Of a stretch of 64,000 nt of DNA, positions 32,838 to 45,472 are shown one piece after another (positions within the stretch are counted from its first letter, which is position 1; the number at the start of each line of letters is the position of its first letter). This DNA is from Chamaecyparis obtusa. Its lineage: Eukaryota; Streptophyta; Pinopsida; Cupressales; Cupressaceae. The notes under the pieces are model-generated. The model was not told the DNA's origin, did not search any database, and worked only from the letters and a program-made list of their open reading frames with translations. The stretch lies in assembly GCA_027943335.1 (NCBI GenBank), contig BSBK01006357.1:124001-188000 (forward strand), written 5' to 3'. Position numbers and translations under genes: made by a program.

Positions 32838-33774
32838 AACTATGACCTGTAAGAGTCTACCTAGTAAGAGGATTTAACTTGCTACAATTGTGAGAGAACA
32901 AGAAGTAACTGATCTATAGTAGAAATCCTTTCCTATAAGATCTTGTATTCCCTATAGATTCTTACACTTCCATAATATCTATGAATCAAACCTCTCCTTC
33001 TAGTCTTATCACAATCTCCTAAACTGGTCATCGATTGTTCATGCAGAATACTTCTTTTTCCAAAAAACTATCTAACCTACTATATCCTTCGTACAAATAA
33101 TCTTTTATATTTTTCCATACTATTTTCACTGCTTAAAAAACACCATTGATTAAATTTCTCTCAAGTTTTTAGCTCTCCTCTCCCTCAATTCACCAATCTC
33201 GAGATATTAATACATTTTTCTCTTGCAATTCAAACTCACTTAAGTCATTTTCCACTTTAGGTTCAACTTCTTGTAGAATGTTCCAGATCATTGCTAACCT
33301 TAGATAAAATCATCAATACATTTAAACCAATATAATCTTGAAAATTCAAATAACTTTTAGAACAAACCTCACCTCAAAATCTGTGTTGATTTGTCATTTA
33401 GAAATCAAATAAATAATGTTGCAAAGTTTATTCCAAAATAGTGATTAATCATTCAAATCCAAATAATACATTAACATATCAATAGTCAATCATACAATTC
33501 ATCTCTAAAATGTTGCATTACATCATCCTATGAAACTACTCCACATAATATTTTAATCTCCATATGCATTCATCAATTTTCCATCATGTTGTTCTTCCTA
33601 CTTACTAATTGTGCCACTTAACCAGTTTTAGGTTGTTCCAATTAGATTCTCCATTATCGATCATTTACAATTGTGTTGATAGGTTGTTTAGTGAGTTTGA
33701 CCATCAATGACAGGATTTGATTAGACAGATATCATTTTTTTTAGTCTTTCCCAGTTAGTTGATCAATGCCAACA
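32838..33774 (-). repeat. Element B 3' LTR, second piece
   Basis: Continues 20425 across D. Matches 39120-39364 plus 48299-48985. On the minus strand it begins TGTTGGCATTGATCAACT at 33774. Confidence 0.85.
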
Positions 33775-33788
33775 ATATCCCCCTTTGG
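33775..33788 (-). promoter_or_regulatory. Polypurine tract of element B
   Basis: Minus-strand CCAAAGGGGGATAT before TGTTGGC, preceded by CCATTAATT. Same type as A, C and D, slightly drifted. Confidence 0.82.
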
Positions 33789-34225
33789 AATTAATGGAAA
33801 AGCTTGTCAATTTCAAGATTGTACAAAATAATGAAAAATAAAATGAAAATTGCATAACATGTTGTTCAAATAAACTCACAACAAAACTTCACCAAAATAT
33901 TTTCATTTTATTAACCGATAGTACTCCATACATAGAATATTGTTCGATTCCATTTCTCCCCCTTTCATGATACAAAAAATTCAAAATAGACATAATAGTT
34001 TACATTTTCACCATATTGTTTTGTCCATCACATTCTCCCCCTTTTGTCATCAAGGAAAAAGGTGTAAATCAAAATTTTAATCCACATTGCATTCAATCAA
34101 ATGAATCTACAACTTATCAAATATAGAAGTGTAAGTTGTCTAATATGTACTCAAAGTAGTATCCCAAGTTGTCCTTAAGTGTGCAAGTGAAATATTCTGA
34201 CCCATAATAGTAATTGATAGATCTT
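33789..34225 (-). other. Element B 3' untranslated region
   Basis: Between the ORF2 stop and the polypurine tract. No frame or structure recognised. Confidence 0.55.
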
Positions 34226-37200
34226 CTAATTTATCCATGTAGTTGGCTTAGGTTTCCCAATCAAGTGCTCAGCATTCTTAACACTAACTAACATTAAATC
34301 AGCAGTAGGGACAAAAAATGATTTCAAGTCAAGTAAAGTGTTCACCTTTTGTTTATGATCATCCTAAATTTTATTTAGCTTACCTCTTAGCTCTCTGACC
34401 TTAGCTGCATAAATTGTAGCATTTCTAGAATTTATATCATACTTCTCAATTGTTTCATCCAATTCCTTCTGAAATTTCTCAGTTTTTTTTTCTATATCAT
34501 TGGTGAACTCATATAGCTTTTCCACTTTTTTTACTATTCCACCAACAATTTTCAGGTTACCTTTTTCAATCTCAACTTCTTTCTACAAATTTTCTTTGTC
34601 TTTGGCAATCTTTTCCTTTACCTTTTTCATCCTTTTCTTCTCAAAGACATCTTTAGTTATAGACATTGAGACTTTATCCAACAATGATGTATGCTCTAGT
34701 ATTACCTTTACTAACTTGTCTAGTTGATCAAGGATATTATCATTTTCATCAATATCAATATCAGGTACTAAGGTGTGCAATATCTCCTTTTTTGTTTTAA
34801 TCACTCTCTCCTTCTTCTTCTCTAGTCTTTCCTTATTCTTCTCAGCTTTTAGTTTTAACTTATCTAACAGTGCCATCATTTCCTTAGGACTCAACAGTTT
34901 GAAGTATACCTTTTCTAAGTTCATTTCTATAATGGATTCCTCTTCCTCATATACTTTAGGAATCTATATACTCACCCTTCTCTTCTTCTTCACTAACTTA
35001 TCAATCTCCAAATTTCTCTTAACCAATTTCTCTACTATTGTTGTTGTATGAACATCGGTAGGGGTTACCAATAGTATTGCTGAATGTGTAGTAGGAGGGT
35101 TAAGTGTAACTCTTGGTGATTTATTTAACTCCTCATAAGGTATTTCCTCAATAACTACCTTATTTTTCTTCTTCTCCTCTATATTCTTCTATTCTTGCTT
35201 CTCTATTTCCTCTATCTATGTAGGGATTGCCTCAAGAACTTTCTCAATTATTTATGATGGAGCATAAGTGCTAGGAAGAGAGGGTGAACCAGGTGGTTCA
35301 AGGATTACTACCTCATATTTCTATAATTCTTCTTATTCTTCCTCAATAGAATGCTTAGCTTCATCAACTTCTTCCTCTTCATCTCCTTCCTCTTGAGCTC
35401 TTTTAGATTTATTAATATAATCTTTCTAAGCTTTAATTATTTCTTCATGCAGGCCCTATGTTTCTCCTAACTTAATCCCAATGAATCTAATTTTGATAGG
35501 GAAAGCATAATTGTGTGTGTCGACAAAGGATTTAATTTCACTAACATCTAATCTAGTATCAAACTTCATCAATGCTTTCTGTCTTACTTCATTGTCAATA
35601 CCTAAAGCAGTTTTCCATCTCCCATGTATTATGTCAAACAAATTTTTAGACATATGACCTCTAATTTCTGTAGGACCTCTATTGAAATTTTTCATGCTCT
35701 TTATAACATCAGTTTCCAATCTTCTCTTGATCTCATCACTACAACATAAATCATACTTCCTAGAAACCCACATAGTCCTCTAGAAGTTTCAATAGCTTGT
35801 ATAAATTCATCAATGGAAATTCCTTTAGAATTTTTACCTACTTCCTTTACCTCTTTTACTTCCTTACCTGAAGGGGTTTCATCACCATCATCTTTTGATA
35901 ACTTAGCCTTTTGTCTAGTTGATAAAGATTCAGTTCCTTTATCTTCTCTTTCTGGTGTTCTTCTCGCGGACATTGATGATGAGGTCTTTGTAGGAGTCCT
36001 CTTTGCTTTCTACTTCACCTTTCTCTTAAATATTTTCATGGGTTCTGTTGTTGTTTCATTTACCAATTATGTAGATGATGTTGAAGGGTCCTCTAGTTTT
36101 TCTTGAGATGTAGAAATTTCTTCTCCAAACTTATCCTCTAGTCTTGTTATCATTTCCCTTGTTTTTCTTTCTATTATGGGCTTCATAAGTTCAAACTTAA
36201 TTCTAGATCTAGCTTCTTCAAATGTTCCAAAACTTTTCTTTATTTGATATATAGGTTTACTTAGCAATACTTTTGCATGTCTATTAATCTCATCTTCATA
36301 GATTTCATAACCCATTACAGGTATCTAGAATGTTCTGAGCACAACAGGTTGAAGTATACATGTGCTTGTAGAAACTAAGAAACATCTTTCATCCTTATAC
36401 TTTTCAACTATACCAGGTGGTATCCTCCACCTCTTATACATTACAGTTTCAAAAAATTTAAAATACCCCCACATATGAGTATCTAATTGGTCTCCCAATT
36501 CCTTAATGTAATCAAAGATATGTGTTACCACAAGTCTATCTTCATTCCATTCAACATGACCTTTCCCAAGGAAATACTTTTGAAAATAAAATAAAATACA
36601 TACAAGAAATGACCCATACTTGAATGATTTCTTATTATCATTTGTAATGTTTTCCCTATTAACAACCATCTAACTAGCTATAAATTCACATAGATAATAT
36701 GGTACATTCTCACTTACCAATTTATATGCAATATATACCACTCCATGAGGAATGTTATTGTATCTTCTCGAGTGATAAACCTTATAACCAAAAACCATCA
36801 CTACAAATCTCACAGCATCATCAAGGATATCCATCACAGTCATGGCTCTCTTGTCTATTCAAGATTTTGTCAATTCTGCAACCAGTTCTCTAGACATTTT
36901 CCTTGGGGTAGGCATCTCATTGGTAGCGCTAAAACTTGTAACTCTTCTAATTACTTCGCCAATGATCTTGTGGTTCTCATCCAACCATAGGAATTTATCG
37001 TGAAACCTTCTCAATACATATGTCATCTAGTCATTGTGAAAACAATTAGGTAAATAAAGTGCATTGAAAATACTACTGTTCATCAAATGTGCATATTCAT
37101 TCTTTAAGATTCCATTTTCACACAACTTTACATAGCCTATTTTGATATCTTCTTCTCAAAGTTCCTCCATCTTTTTATGAATAAAATAATGGATGTCTTA

Positions 37201-37341
37201 AACTAATAGGGATCTAGGTGGGATCAATGACAACAATCCTACTTTATCAACCTCAACTGTCTTCATTGGATGCAACTTGAATTATGGTTGTGGTTCTTCA
37301 ACATGTGCAATTAGAATAGGAGTATCAATCTTTTGTGCCAT
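34226..37341 (-). pseudogene. Element B ORF2: large protein of unknown function
   Basis: Roughly 1,040 codons from an ATG at 37339-37341 (MAQKIDTPIL), broken by about fifteen stops and some shifts. N-terminal third (to about 36070): apparently globular, with 'SFKYGSFLVCILFYFQKYF', 'HMWGYFKFFETVMYKRWRIPP' and 'CFLVSTSTCILQPV'. Middle: charged linker with 'KEVKEVKEVGK', then a second compact stretch ('IRGHMSKNLFDIIHGRW', 'RLDVSEIKSFVDTHNYAF'). C-terminal third (34226-34924): Lys/Glu heptads such as 'LKLKAEKNKERLEKKKERVI', a strong coiled coil. Colinear with ORF2 of A. No known domain is recognised. The N-terminal part faintly recalls plant-transposon ORFs of the mobile-domain kind, but I would not assign it. 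Confidence 0.65.
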
Positions 37342-37949
37342 CTTCAACTCTTCTCAACAATCAAAATCCAAAACTTGATTCCAACTAATTAAATTATTTA
37401 CTTCAAATCTTTCTCATCTTCAGTAGGGTTTAGCTCTCTTACTTTTCAAATTTTATTGTTACCAATGAAATTCAAGTAGATGATTACTCAAATTCAGTTC
37501 ACACTAGCTCATAAATAGTTCTCATGAAGGAAAAGTGTAAAAATATCTCTTCTCATGTTTTTATAATTCCATTGGGGTTTTACCATTTAGTCCAGTTACC
37601 GTTACCTGTTTAAATGATTAACCATCTTACTAATTATTCATTAAATGCATAATTATACCATTTGGTTCTCTTCCAACAGTAATCTTTTATAATGGTTGAA
37701 AAATTTTCATAATACTATTAAGGATAGGTATAGTGACATCACCTCGCATCTTAGTATGCTAATTTGGATTACTTACCAATAATTTTTAGGCGACCGATGG
37801 ATAGAACATTTTTATTGTTCCCCTAAAGTCAATTTCATGACTTAGTTAGATGATGAATTCTCAACACTCAATGATTGAGATTCCAATTTGGATGAGCTTA
37901 ATCCTCCTTCTTTCTTAATCCAAATTTTCTTCATATTAATTCTCACTTC
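37342..37949 (-). other. Element B spacer between ORF1 and ORF2
   Basis: No frame of note. In the same position as 6691-7155 of element A. Confidence 0.45.
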
Positions 37950-39046
37950 TTCAACATTTACAATCTTCTTTCCTTTATTTTATGGTGACCAGTTCAATGG
38001 ACTATTTCTGCAATCTCTTTCTAGATGACCCATTCTATTACATGCATAATAGATCATTGCATTTGATCCCTATGGTCCATGATAATTGCTCAAGTTCATT
38101 CTTCAACAATTTTCTTCAATATGTCGATGAATTCCACAATTTGTACAAATTACACCAAATTTCTATTCTCTACCATAAGTATTCACTGGTGGCTTAGATG
38201 ATCTAGAATTGTTCAATGTTGACCTATACTTTGTTTCTTTATGTCTATACTTATTGGAATTATAGAAATATCCCTCAAATCTTTCTTTGTACTTAGCATT
38301 AGGATTGCATTCACTTGCTCTATTTCCAAATTGATTATAGTTATAATAATATCCATTAAAAGATTAAGTTTTAGGACTTACTGGTTAGTGTCTACATACA
38401 TTTGATGTGTGTCATGGCTTTCCACAGTTGTGTCATGGAGGCTTTGATGTTTTTATTCCTTGACTACTGACAGGTGACTTGGATTCTTCTTGTTTCTCCT
38501 TGTTCTTTGATGGTTCTCCTATTTCATGTGTACTCCCTCTAGTGTATCCCAATCTAGTTGTGTCATTAGGTTTACTTTGATGACTTGTTTCTCCTTGTTC
38601 TTTGATGGTTCTCCTATTTCATGTGTACTCCCTCTAGTGTATCCCAATCTAGTTGTGTCATTAGGTTTCCTTAGATGATTTATTTGTTCAAGGATATTCA
38701 AGGTACTATCATGTCCTCTCTTAATATTTTCATGTCCCTCTCTTTCTTTCTTAAGTTGTTCTTGTGCTTGCTTTAATTCATTCTTCATCATTTCATTTTC
38801 ATCTCTTAGTTTTGCACTCACTTCTCTCATGGTTTCATTCTTTATGATAACCTCTTCATTTTCTTCATTTGCATCATGCAAATTTTCATGCATTATAGCA
38901 TTCTCTCTATTGATATGATATTATTCTTCTTCCTTTACTTTCATTGCCTCTTCAAGTTCTTTCCTTGCATATTCTACAGCTCTCTTTTGTTCAATATATT
39001 CACACATATCTACTGATTATCCTTCAAATTCCTTCTTCACAATTAA
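37950..39046 (-). pseudogene. Element B ORF1: coiled-coil protein with CCHC knuckles, 5' end deleted
   Basis: Read on the minus strand. First comes a Glu/Lys/Leu-rich coiled coil (38519-38990, 'AKLRDENEMMKNELKQAQEQ'), then knuckles: one with two positions now stop codons (about 38405-38440), CTNCGIHRHIEENC (about 38120), and YYACNRMGHLERDC, whose first Cys is now Tyr (about 38030). The same plan as A ORF1, with fewer knuckles visible. A 95-bp period duplication lies inside (38489-38668) and shifts the frame. The start codon and primer site are gone through a deletion joining this frame to LTR sequence near 39047. Confidence 0.65.
38489..38668. repeat. Tandem duplication, 85-bp identical units, period 95
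   Basis: 38489-38573 and 38584-38668 are identical by eye, with a 10-base spacer. A recent duplication in B ORF1; 95 is not a multiple of three. Confidence 0.88.
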
Positions 39047-39364
39047 GACCTTTGAAATTCTACCTCGTGTGAGGATTGAAACCACAATCTAGAGATTCAC
39101 CTTGTGAAAGGATTTAATAACTAAGACCTGTAAGAGTCTACTTGGTAAGAGGATTTAACCTATTTTAATTGTGAGAGAAAAACAAGTAATTGATCTGTAG
39201 TAGCACTCATTTCCTATAAGATCCTTTATGTCTTGTTGATTCTTACACTTCAATAATATCTATTACTCAAACCTCTCCTTCCAATCTTATCACAATCTCA
39301 TGTAACATTCGCTAATTGATCTTACAAAATACTTATTTTTCCACCAAACTGCCTAACCTACTGT
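39047..39364 (-). repeat. Element B 5' LTR, first piece
   Basis: Matches about 20355-20425 plus 32838-33080. The inner end is missing (about 380 bp of LTR plus primer site). It is interrupted at 39364 by element E and continues at 48299. Confidence 0.82.
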
Positions 39365-40359
39365 TGTACACACTCAAATGGTGCACTTCTCTAAGTCATT
39401 ATATCCAAGGGAATCCATGAATGGGAAACCTTGAGAAAGCGACCTAGAGCTCTCTATGCATGGAGTTGCAAGATTATTTAAAATTTTCTCTCAGCTAGAG
39501 CTATTAAGCTAATGACCTTGGTAGTTAACCACACAATGAGAGATTCAAATGAAGACAAGGGAAAGAATGCCAATATCCCCAAGAATCACTATGAAATGAA
39601 AATGCAAGCTAGATTAAGATGAATATGAAAGCTAGAAATGAGAGATGCAAGCTAAGCTATGAAAAGGAAAGTACAAGTATTACCAAGCCTTCCTAGTTAA
39701 ACTAGATGAGTTACTCTAAAGCTTGAAAGGAAATCTAAACTATGAAAGCATAAATATGAAGCTACTATGCATGAATGAAACTAAGAATGGAAAGTAGATG
39801 CAAAAGCCAAGAATGCTCCAAATCTTCAAAAGCTCCAAAGTGACCTAGAAAACCTACAGCATAACATTAGCATAAAAGATTGATTATATGCAAATGAGGA
39901 AGAGAGCCCTCCTTTTATAGGAAATGAGAAAGAATGGACCATGGAGATTAAGAGGCAAAAGATTTAATCAAGGGTGGAGCATCAAAGAGGAGAAATCCAT
40001 GTGCACAAATATCCTCCAATGAGAAAATAAGAGTTGACTTTTGTGTCCATATGAGACAAAAAGTGTTTTTATTCTTTTTATAAAATAAGAATAATGCTTT
40101 ATTTGTGCAACTTAGGATAAGAGGAAAAGTGGGAACTTTTTTATGTATTAAAAGGGGAGGAAATATTCCTTTTAAATAAATAAAGACTTAGGATAAAATG
40201 GTTAGCCCAAGGAGAATAATCAAAAATGATAAAATAGGATTTGATCAAGGAATTTGATATAATTGATAAAATGCTAATTTTTGAAAATATTGGTTTAGGG
40301 ATTTGATAAATTGCTGAATGGGGGCCCAAAGTCTAGGTGACCATTTTCGGGTGCATACA
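39365..40359 (-). repeat. Element E 3' LTR
   Basis: 995 bp, TGTATGC...GTGTACA on the minus strand. It includes a TATA box (39911-39919) in a segment that is absent from the 5' LTR. Confidence 0.93.
39911..39919 (-). promoter_or_regulatory. TATA box in element E 3' LTR
   Basis: Minus-strand TATAAAAGG, followed by GAGGGCTCTC. The 5' LTR lacks this region. Confidence 0.6.
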
Positions 40360-40373
40360 TTTTCCCCTCTTTG
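40360..40373 (-). promoter_or_regulatory. Polypurine tract of element E
   Basis: Minus-strand CAAAGAGGGGAAAA immediately before the 3' LTR. Close to that of F at 53467 (CAAAGAGGGGCATT). Confidence 0.82.
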
Positions 40374-43253
40374 ACTAATGTGTGATCATTCTGGGAACAT
40401 ATGTGGTTAAAGAAGAATTGAAATGTGAGATCGATTTGGGATCACAAAACAATCTAGATGTGTGATCATTCTGGGAACAGATCAGGACAAAAATAAACCA
40501 ACTGAAAGACAAGACCAACACCATTGCTGTTAAGTGATAGTCAAGTCTCAAAATAAGAGATAAGAATCAAAAGACAAGATCAGCACTGTTCCTGTTAAGT
40601 GATAATCAAGTCTCAAAATAAAAATCTCAAGCTGAGCTGAATGATAAGCTGAATCAAAGATTAAAGCTGATATGTACTGCCCCCTCGAAATTGAAATCAA
40701 AATTAGGTAGAGGAGAAATAGTAAAATGATAAACTTGATCAAGTCACTAGAAATCATAGTCAAAGATGAAACATGATAGGATAACCATCAAGTAGTGAAG
40801 ACATGCCCCAATTTGACTTGAAAAGATATAAAATGAAGATAAAGTTAAACCTCAAAGAGATGAAAATGAATGAAAGACTAGAAGTTTGGAAGAGATGGGG
40901 GTGAAGAAATGAAGGTGCCCTAGCGAAGATCGAAGGATCAGGCCTCAAATGGTCAGCCAACTGCGTAGAAGAGGGGGAAATTTTGAAATGTGATTTTTAC
41001 TATCAAGATTAACTTAGATTTTGATTTCGATCCCAAAAATGGATCCAAGATGTCGAAATTAGCTAGGGGTGCAATTTTTGCACAATTCTGAGGTGTTTTG
41101 AAAATTAGGTCAAAAAAGTCAAAATACTATAAAAGGGGGTAAAAAGGTCATGATATGAAAGACAAGAAGTGAAAGGTGAGCACAGTTGACCAATAAGTCC
41201 ATGAAAGATGAAAGGAGAGCTCTCTCCATATGAAAGATGCAAAACTAAACTAATATGAACCTAAAAATGCAAGCTACTATGAAAAGTGGTTTACTTGCAA
41301 GGTCACAATGCTAATAGACATCTAATAATCATCATCGAACATTATTGGTAACATTGTAAGATCATACAATACACACTAGTATGACTATGTGAATCTGAAT
41401 ATGATCTATATAAGATAGATATGTGGGAATCCCACCTAGGCACCAAAGACATAAAGGTCAAGATCACTAGTACAGTGAGATTTCCTAAGTTTTCTATAGC
41501 GAGATTATGCTTGTATCAAGATGTAAGAAGGCCAAGATGGCCATAAGCATGCACTTGCATAAAAAATTCAAGGATAATACCTTGTAGATCCCAATGTCAA
41601 GTGGAACAAGCATAAATGCTAATGACAATTAGGACCAAAAAAATATACCTACAAGCAGAAAAAGCAATAAAATATGTCTTCATGCCACCAGTCTTCTAGC
41701 TCGGCATCATCGAAAACTATTAGGGAGAGAACACTCATCAAAGAAATCATCATAGACAACACATAAAGAAATAAAGAAAATTTCAGCAGGTCAAGTCTTT
41801 AAGTGCGTGTGTGTAGGTCATAGAATCAATCTTTGAGTATCGCATCTGCCAATGGAAATATCATATCATGGTAGACTATGGGTAGGATATCTAATAAGTG
41901 TTGAGAAACACTGAACACTAGGGGAGTGTTGAAAAACATAGTTGGGTAAGTGTGACTATTTTTAGGATTTTGAATTTTTTAATTTTTTGGTATTTTTGAA
42001 ATATATAATTTTTTTGGAGATACATCAAAGCACCTATTGCTAGGTTTTCACTAAGATGATCATTTTTTCAGGACACTTTCAAATTTTTAGAATTTTTGAC
42101 AATATATCATTCTTTTCAATTTTTTCAAGATCAATAAGGTATATAAAAAGAATGCCCCTAGATAGAATGGGCATCAAACTCCTGAGCAAGATCACATCGT
42201 GTAGTCCCAATGTCTAGCAAGGTGGAGGACAAGATAGAATAGCAAGCTGGTGGAAGAGATGGAAGATAAGAGAATGAAGGAGAATGAAGGGAAGAAATCC
42301 TCAAGAGAAAACTCCTCAAAAGTACCCAAGCTAGGGAAAAATTATCACGTAAAGAACATTTGGACAAGCAATGAAAGGCCAGCATAGGATAAGTCACAAA
42401 AGCGTAATGCAAAAAAGGGAAAGGATGCAGTCCAAAGGAGTAGACATGTCAGGAGGCTTCATAGCATCATGTTTTACTCTTTTTTTATTAGATCAAGACC
42501 AAGGGGAAATAGATAGCGAAATGATAGAATGAATGGAGGAAAATTATGAAGGCTAAACATGAACGAAATGAAAGCAAGATCATCATAAGATAGCTCACAA
42601 GATAGCCAAATGTTTGTGTATATAACAACATTGTCAAGATCAAAGAGAGAAGATGGAAATAGATGAAATATGTAGAAGAACTATGCATGATGCTTGATTG
42701 CCAAGTTTTCATCATGGTACTTATCCAAGGGGCCACAAGGGAGTGGTTTTCACCATAGGATGAATTTATTTCTCTTTACTTTTGCTACCAAGGCTCCTGT
42801 TTCCAAGTTTCCACCAAGGCACATTTTCAAAAAAAAAAAATTTCGAAGAAGGAGAGATTTTTAGATAGTGCTCCTTAAAAAGATAAACCATGATATGTCA
42901 AGGATTCAAAATGATATGCTCAAAGATGCTAATAGGGAAAGGAAGATGGAAGAGAAAAATGAAGGATAAGGTTTTATGTAAAGTGAGTGAGGTTGGAAGA
43001 TAGGAGGAATAGGCAAATGATGAAAAAGGATAGAAGGTAGAAGGATAATGAATGGAAGGATTGTGAAAGGGTAGATGAAAAGGAAGGAAAGATCAACATC
43101 AACACACACCTTGAAGGGTGGTGAGAGGGTGGAGGAAATGTGAATGAATGAATACAAGAAGGAATATGGTGAATATTTAGTAGAGGTTGCAGTTCAGGCA
43201 CATGGAATGGAAGAATGTTTTTGGAAGAAGATGAAGTGGAAGCCTTTGGAAGC
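40374..43253 (-). other. Element E 3' interior, non-coding
   Basis: 2.9 kb without a credible frame. Direct repeats lie near its start: TGTGATCATTCTGGGAACA at about 40381 and 40460, and a 52-bp segment repeated at about 40506 and 40570. At about 42030-42055 and 42782-42822 are phrases of the type CCTATTGCTAGGTTTTCAC and CCACCAAGGCAC that recur downstream of pol in element F (about 58275-58312). Confidence 0.65.
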
Positions 43254-45472
43254 TTATGTCAACTTCACTTTTTGCTCAACATTATACTCTCTCAAGAGAG
43301 ACTTTGGAATCCATATAGCCTTAGGCTTTTCATTTCTTTTTGATGATTTAAGGAGAATATCTTCAATGATAGATTTTGGAACCCATACTTGTCTTGTAGT
43401 TTTCTTCTTACATATCTCTTTTGACTTTATGCCTCCACGTCGATTAGAGTAGACATGGTGATCTTCTTTTTTTGATGGATTCTTGTATTGCTTCTTTTTC
43501 TTATATTGAATATTCAAGTTACTTCCAAAAGACTTGGGACTTTTGGAAGAAGAAGGAGAATATGACTAGTTTAGATGAGTGGGTGGATGAAAAGGATTCA
43601 AGGGTATGCATCTATGTTGACCTTGAGGAAAGATAGGAGATGGAGGGACATAAGGACCCAAGATGGATGAAGAATTAGGAGAGTTAGGAGGGGAAAGTGA
43701 AGGGACATAAGGGCCCAAGATGGAAGGAAGACATGAAGCCTTTGGTATTGGTGGAGGAAGTGGTCCAAGGATGGAAGTGGAAGATGCAAAAGGATAAGCA
43801 ATAAGTTCATCAGCATCTATATGACAACCAAGGACATCAGCATCTTTAGAGTGAGTATTAGGATTTGCAATAGGATCATGAACATGTTGAATAGGAGAAA
43901 CTTCTTCGATAAGATTGTTCAAAGCTTGCAAAGACTTAGGAAGAGTAGAAAGTGGAAGTGAACATGGAATGGTAGAACAAGAAGATGGAAGGTTTTGATC
44001 TTGACAAGTTGCTTTGGATGGAATAAGCGCATCATTTTTTTCTTGATTTTCAAAAGGCTTAACATTGGAAGTAACAACACCATTTTCAATTACCTTAATA
44101 GAAGTATCATCTTTGGAAAGTGCAAGTGTAGTAAGGTTATTTTGATTCTCAATAAGCTCAATAGTGTAAGTAGTAGCTTGATCTTTCCTAGGAGAAGACT
44201 TAAGACATGGTGGAATGAATGAGGAAGGTGTAGAGGATCAAAAGAACCATGAAATGGATGAGAGACATCATGAAAAGGATTGAATGACATGGAGGGTTCT
44301 TGATCTTGATCTTTCTTAATATTCTTTTCTTTATCATTTTTAGAGTCCTCTTGACATGGAGCCACTTCTAAGGACAAGGAAGGATGTTGGAATTGTATGG
44401 AAGACTTTGGAAGAGATAGTGAAAGACTATCTAAAGTAGGCATTGTAGTGCATAAAGGCTTAGGCTCACTAGGTGTAGCATTATTGGAAGTATTTGTAGC
44501 CAAGTGAAGGTTAGCTTGAGTTTCTTTAAGAGGTAGCCCTTGAGGATAACTATAGGGAACTGCAAGAAAAGTATTAGGATTTTTGTTGGATGAAGGATTT
44601 GTGAAAGATTTGGAAGACTTGGAAGCTTTAGGAAATGTATGGGTATTGGAAGAAGTAGGGGATGGAAGGGAACCATCACAAGACAAAGGTCCATCATTAA
44701 CATAATCTTGCTCGAGAGAGTAATCTTTATTTTCAGCATGACAGTTCTTAGAAGAAGGATTCTTATAATATTTACATTTCAAATCAGCATGGTACATTTT
44801 ATAGTCCTCAACAGTAGTAGATGGATCATCATCAAGGTATTATTCACAGAACTCATCAAAGTCTCTTTCAAAATTAGAATCATACAGATCACCATCACGA
44901 TCTATCCAATAGGACAACCCTTTAGTAAGCATGAGCACATGATGAGGAGGACTCTTAGGAATAGAGGTTTCATAAGTATGACTATATGGTTCATCATCAT
45001 AGCCATCATAATAGTCATCATAGTCATCAAAGGTGGGTGTGTCACTATATTGCTCATATTGAGGAGTAAGACTCTTGGGAGAAGTAGAAGAGGAATGAGA
45101 TTGTGAAGAATAGGAAAGTGAAGACCTAGTGGAGGAAGAAGACTTCGATAATGAAGAATTCAAATAATGTCTAGAAAAATCATGGCGAGACTTGGAAGAT
45201 GAGGAATGACAATAAGACTTAGATGATGAAGAATGTTTGGAAGAAGGAGGTTGTGATATGATCATGTCTATGATCCTAGAAAAGGAATCTAATTCAATCA
45301 TCTTTTCTTTTATTTTTGCTTTAAGTTTGTCACCCATGAGATATCCAAAAGGACTATTAGAGGAATAAAATTCTTTGAATTGAGCAATGAGTTCAAGATC
45401 ATCCATTCTCAAGAGAGGCTCCATAATGAGATAGTTGAAATTCATGGTTGTAGAAGAGAAGGAATCAAGCAT
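43254..45472 (-). pseudogene. Element E ORF: Ser/Pro-rich protein of unknown function
   Basis: About 740 codons on the minus strand with one or two breaks: 44090-45472 is one frame with a single stop near 44837, and a shift near 44220 moves to the frame of 43566-43931 and 43254-43517. Features in order: acidic N-terminus ('MDDLELIAQFKEFY'), a Ser-rich block (45050-45240), Asp/Tyr-rich 'TFDDYDDYYDGYDDEPY', Pro/Ser stretches, 'FNPFHDVSHPFHGSFDPLH', an 'SILGPYVP' motif repeated three times (43640-43790), and a basic C-terminus with two 'WVPKS/WIPKS' boxes. No catalytic motif. It may be an extra ORF or a diverged Gag; unassigned. Confidence 0.55.

Noticed and set aside
42906..43201. Overlapping minus-strand Phe/Ser/Pro-rich frames just downstream of the E ORF
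   Set aside because: They are frames through a purine-rich low-complexity stretch on the plus strand (GGAAGGA-type), with no similarity to anything, and overlap each other in different frames.
43144..43452. 102-codon plus-strand frame opposite the E ORF
   Set aside because: Shadow of the C-terminus of the minus-strand ORF; composition follows that frame.
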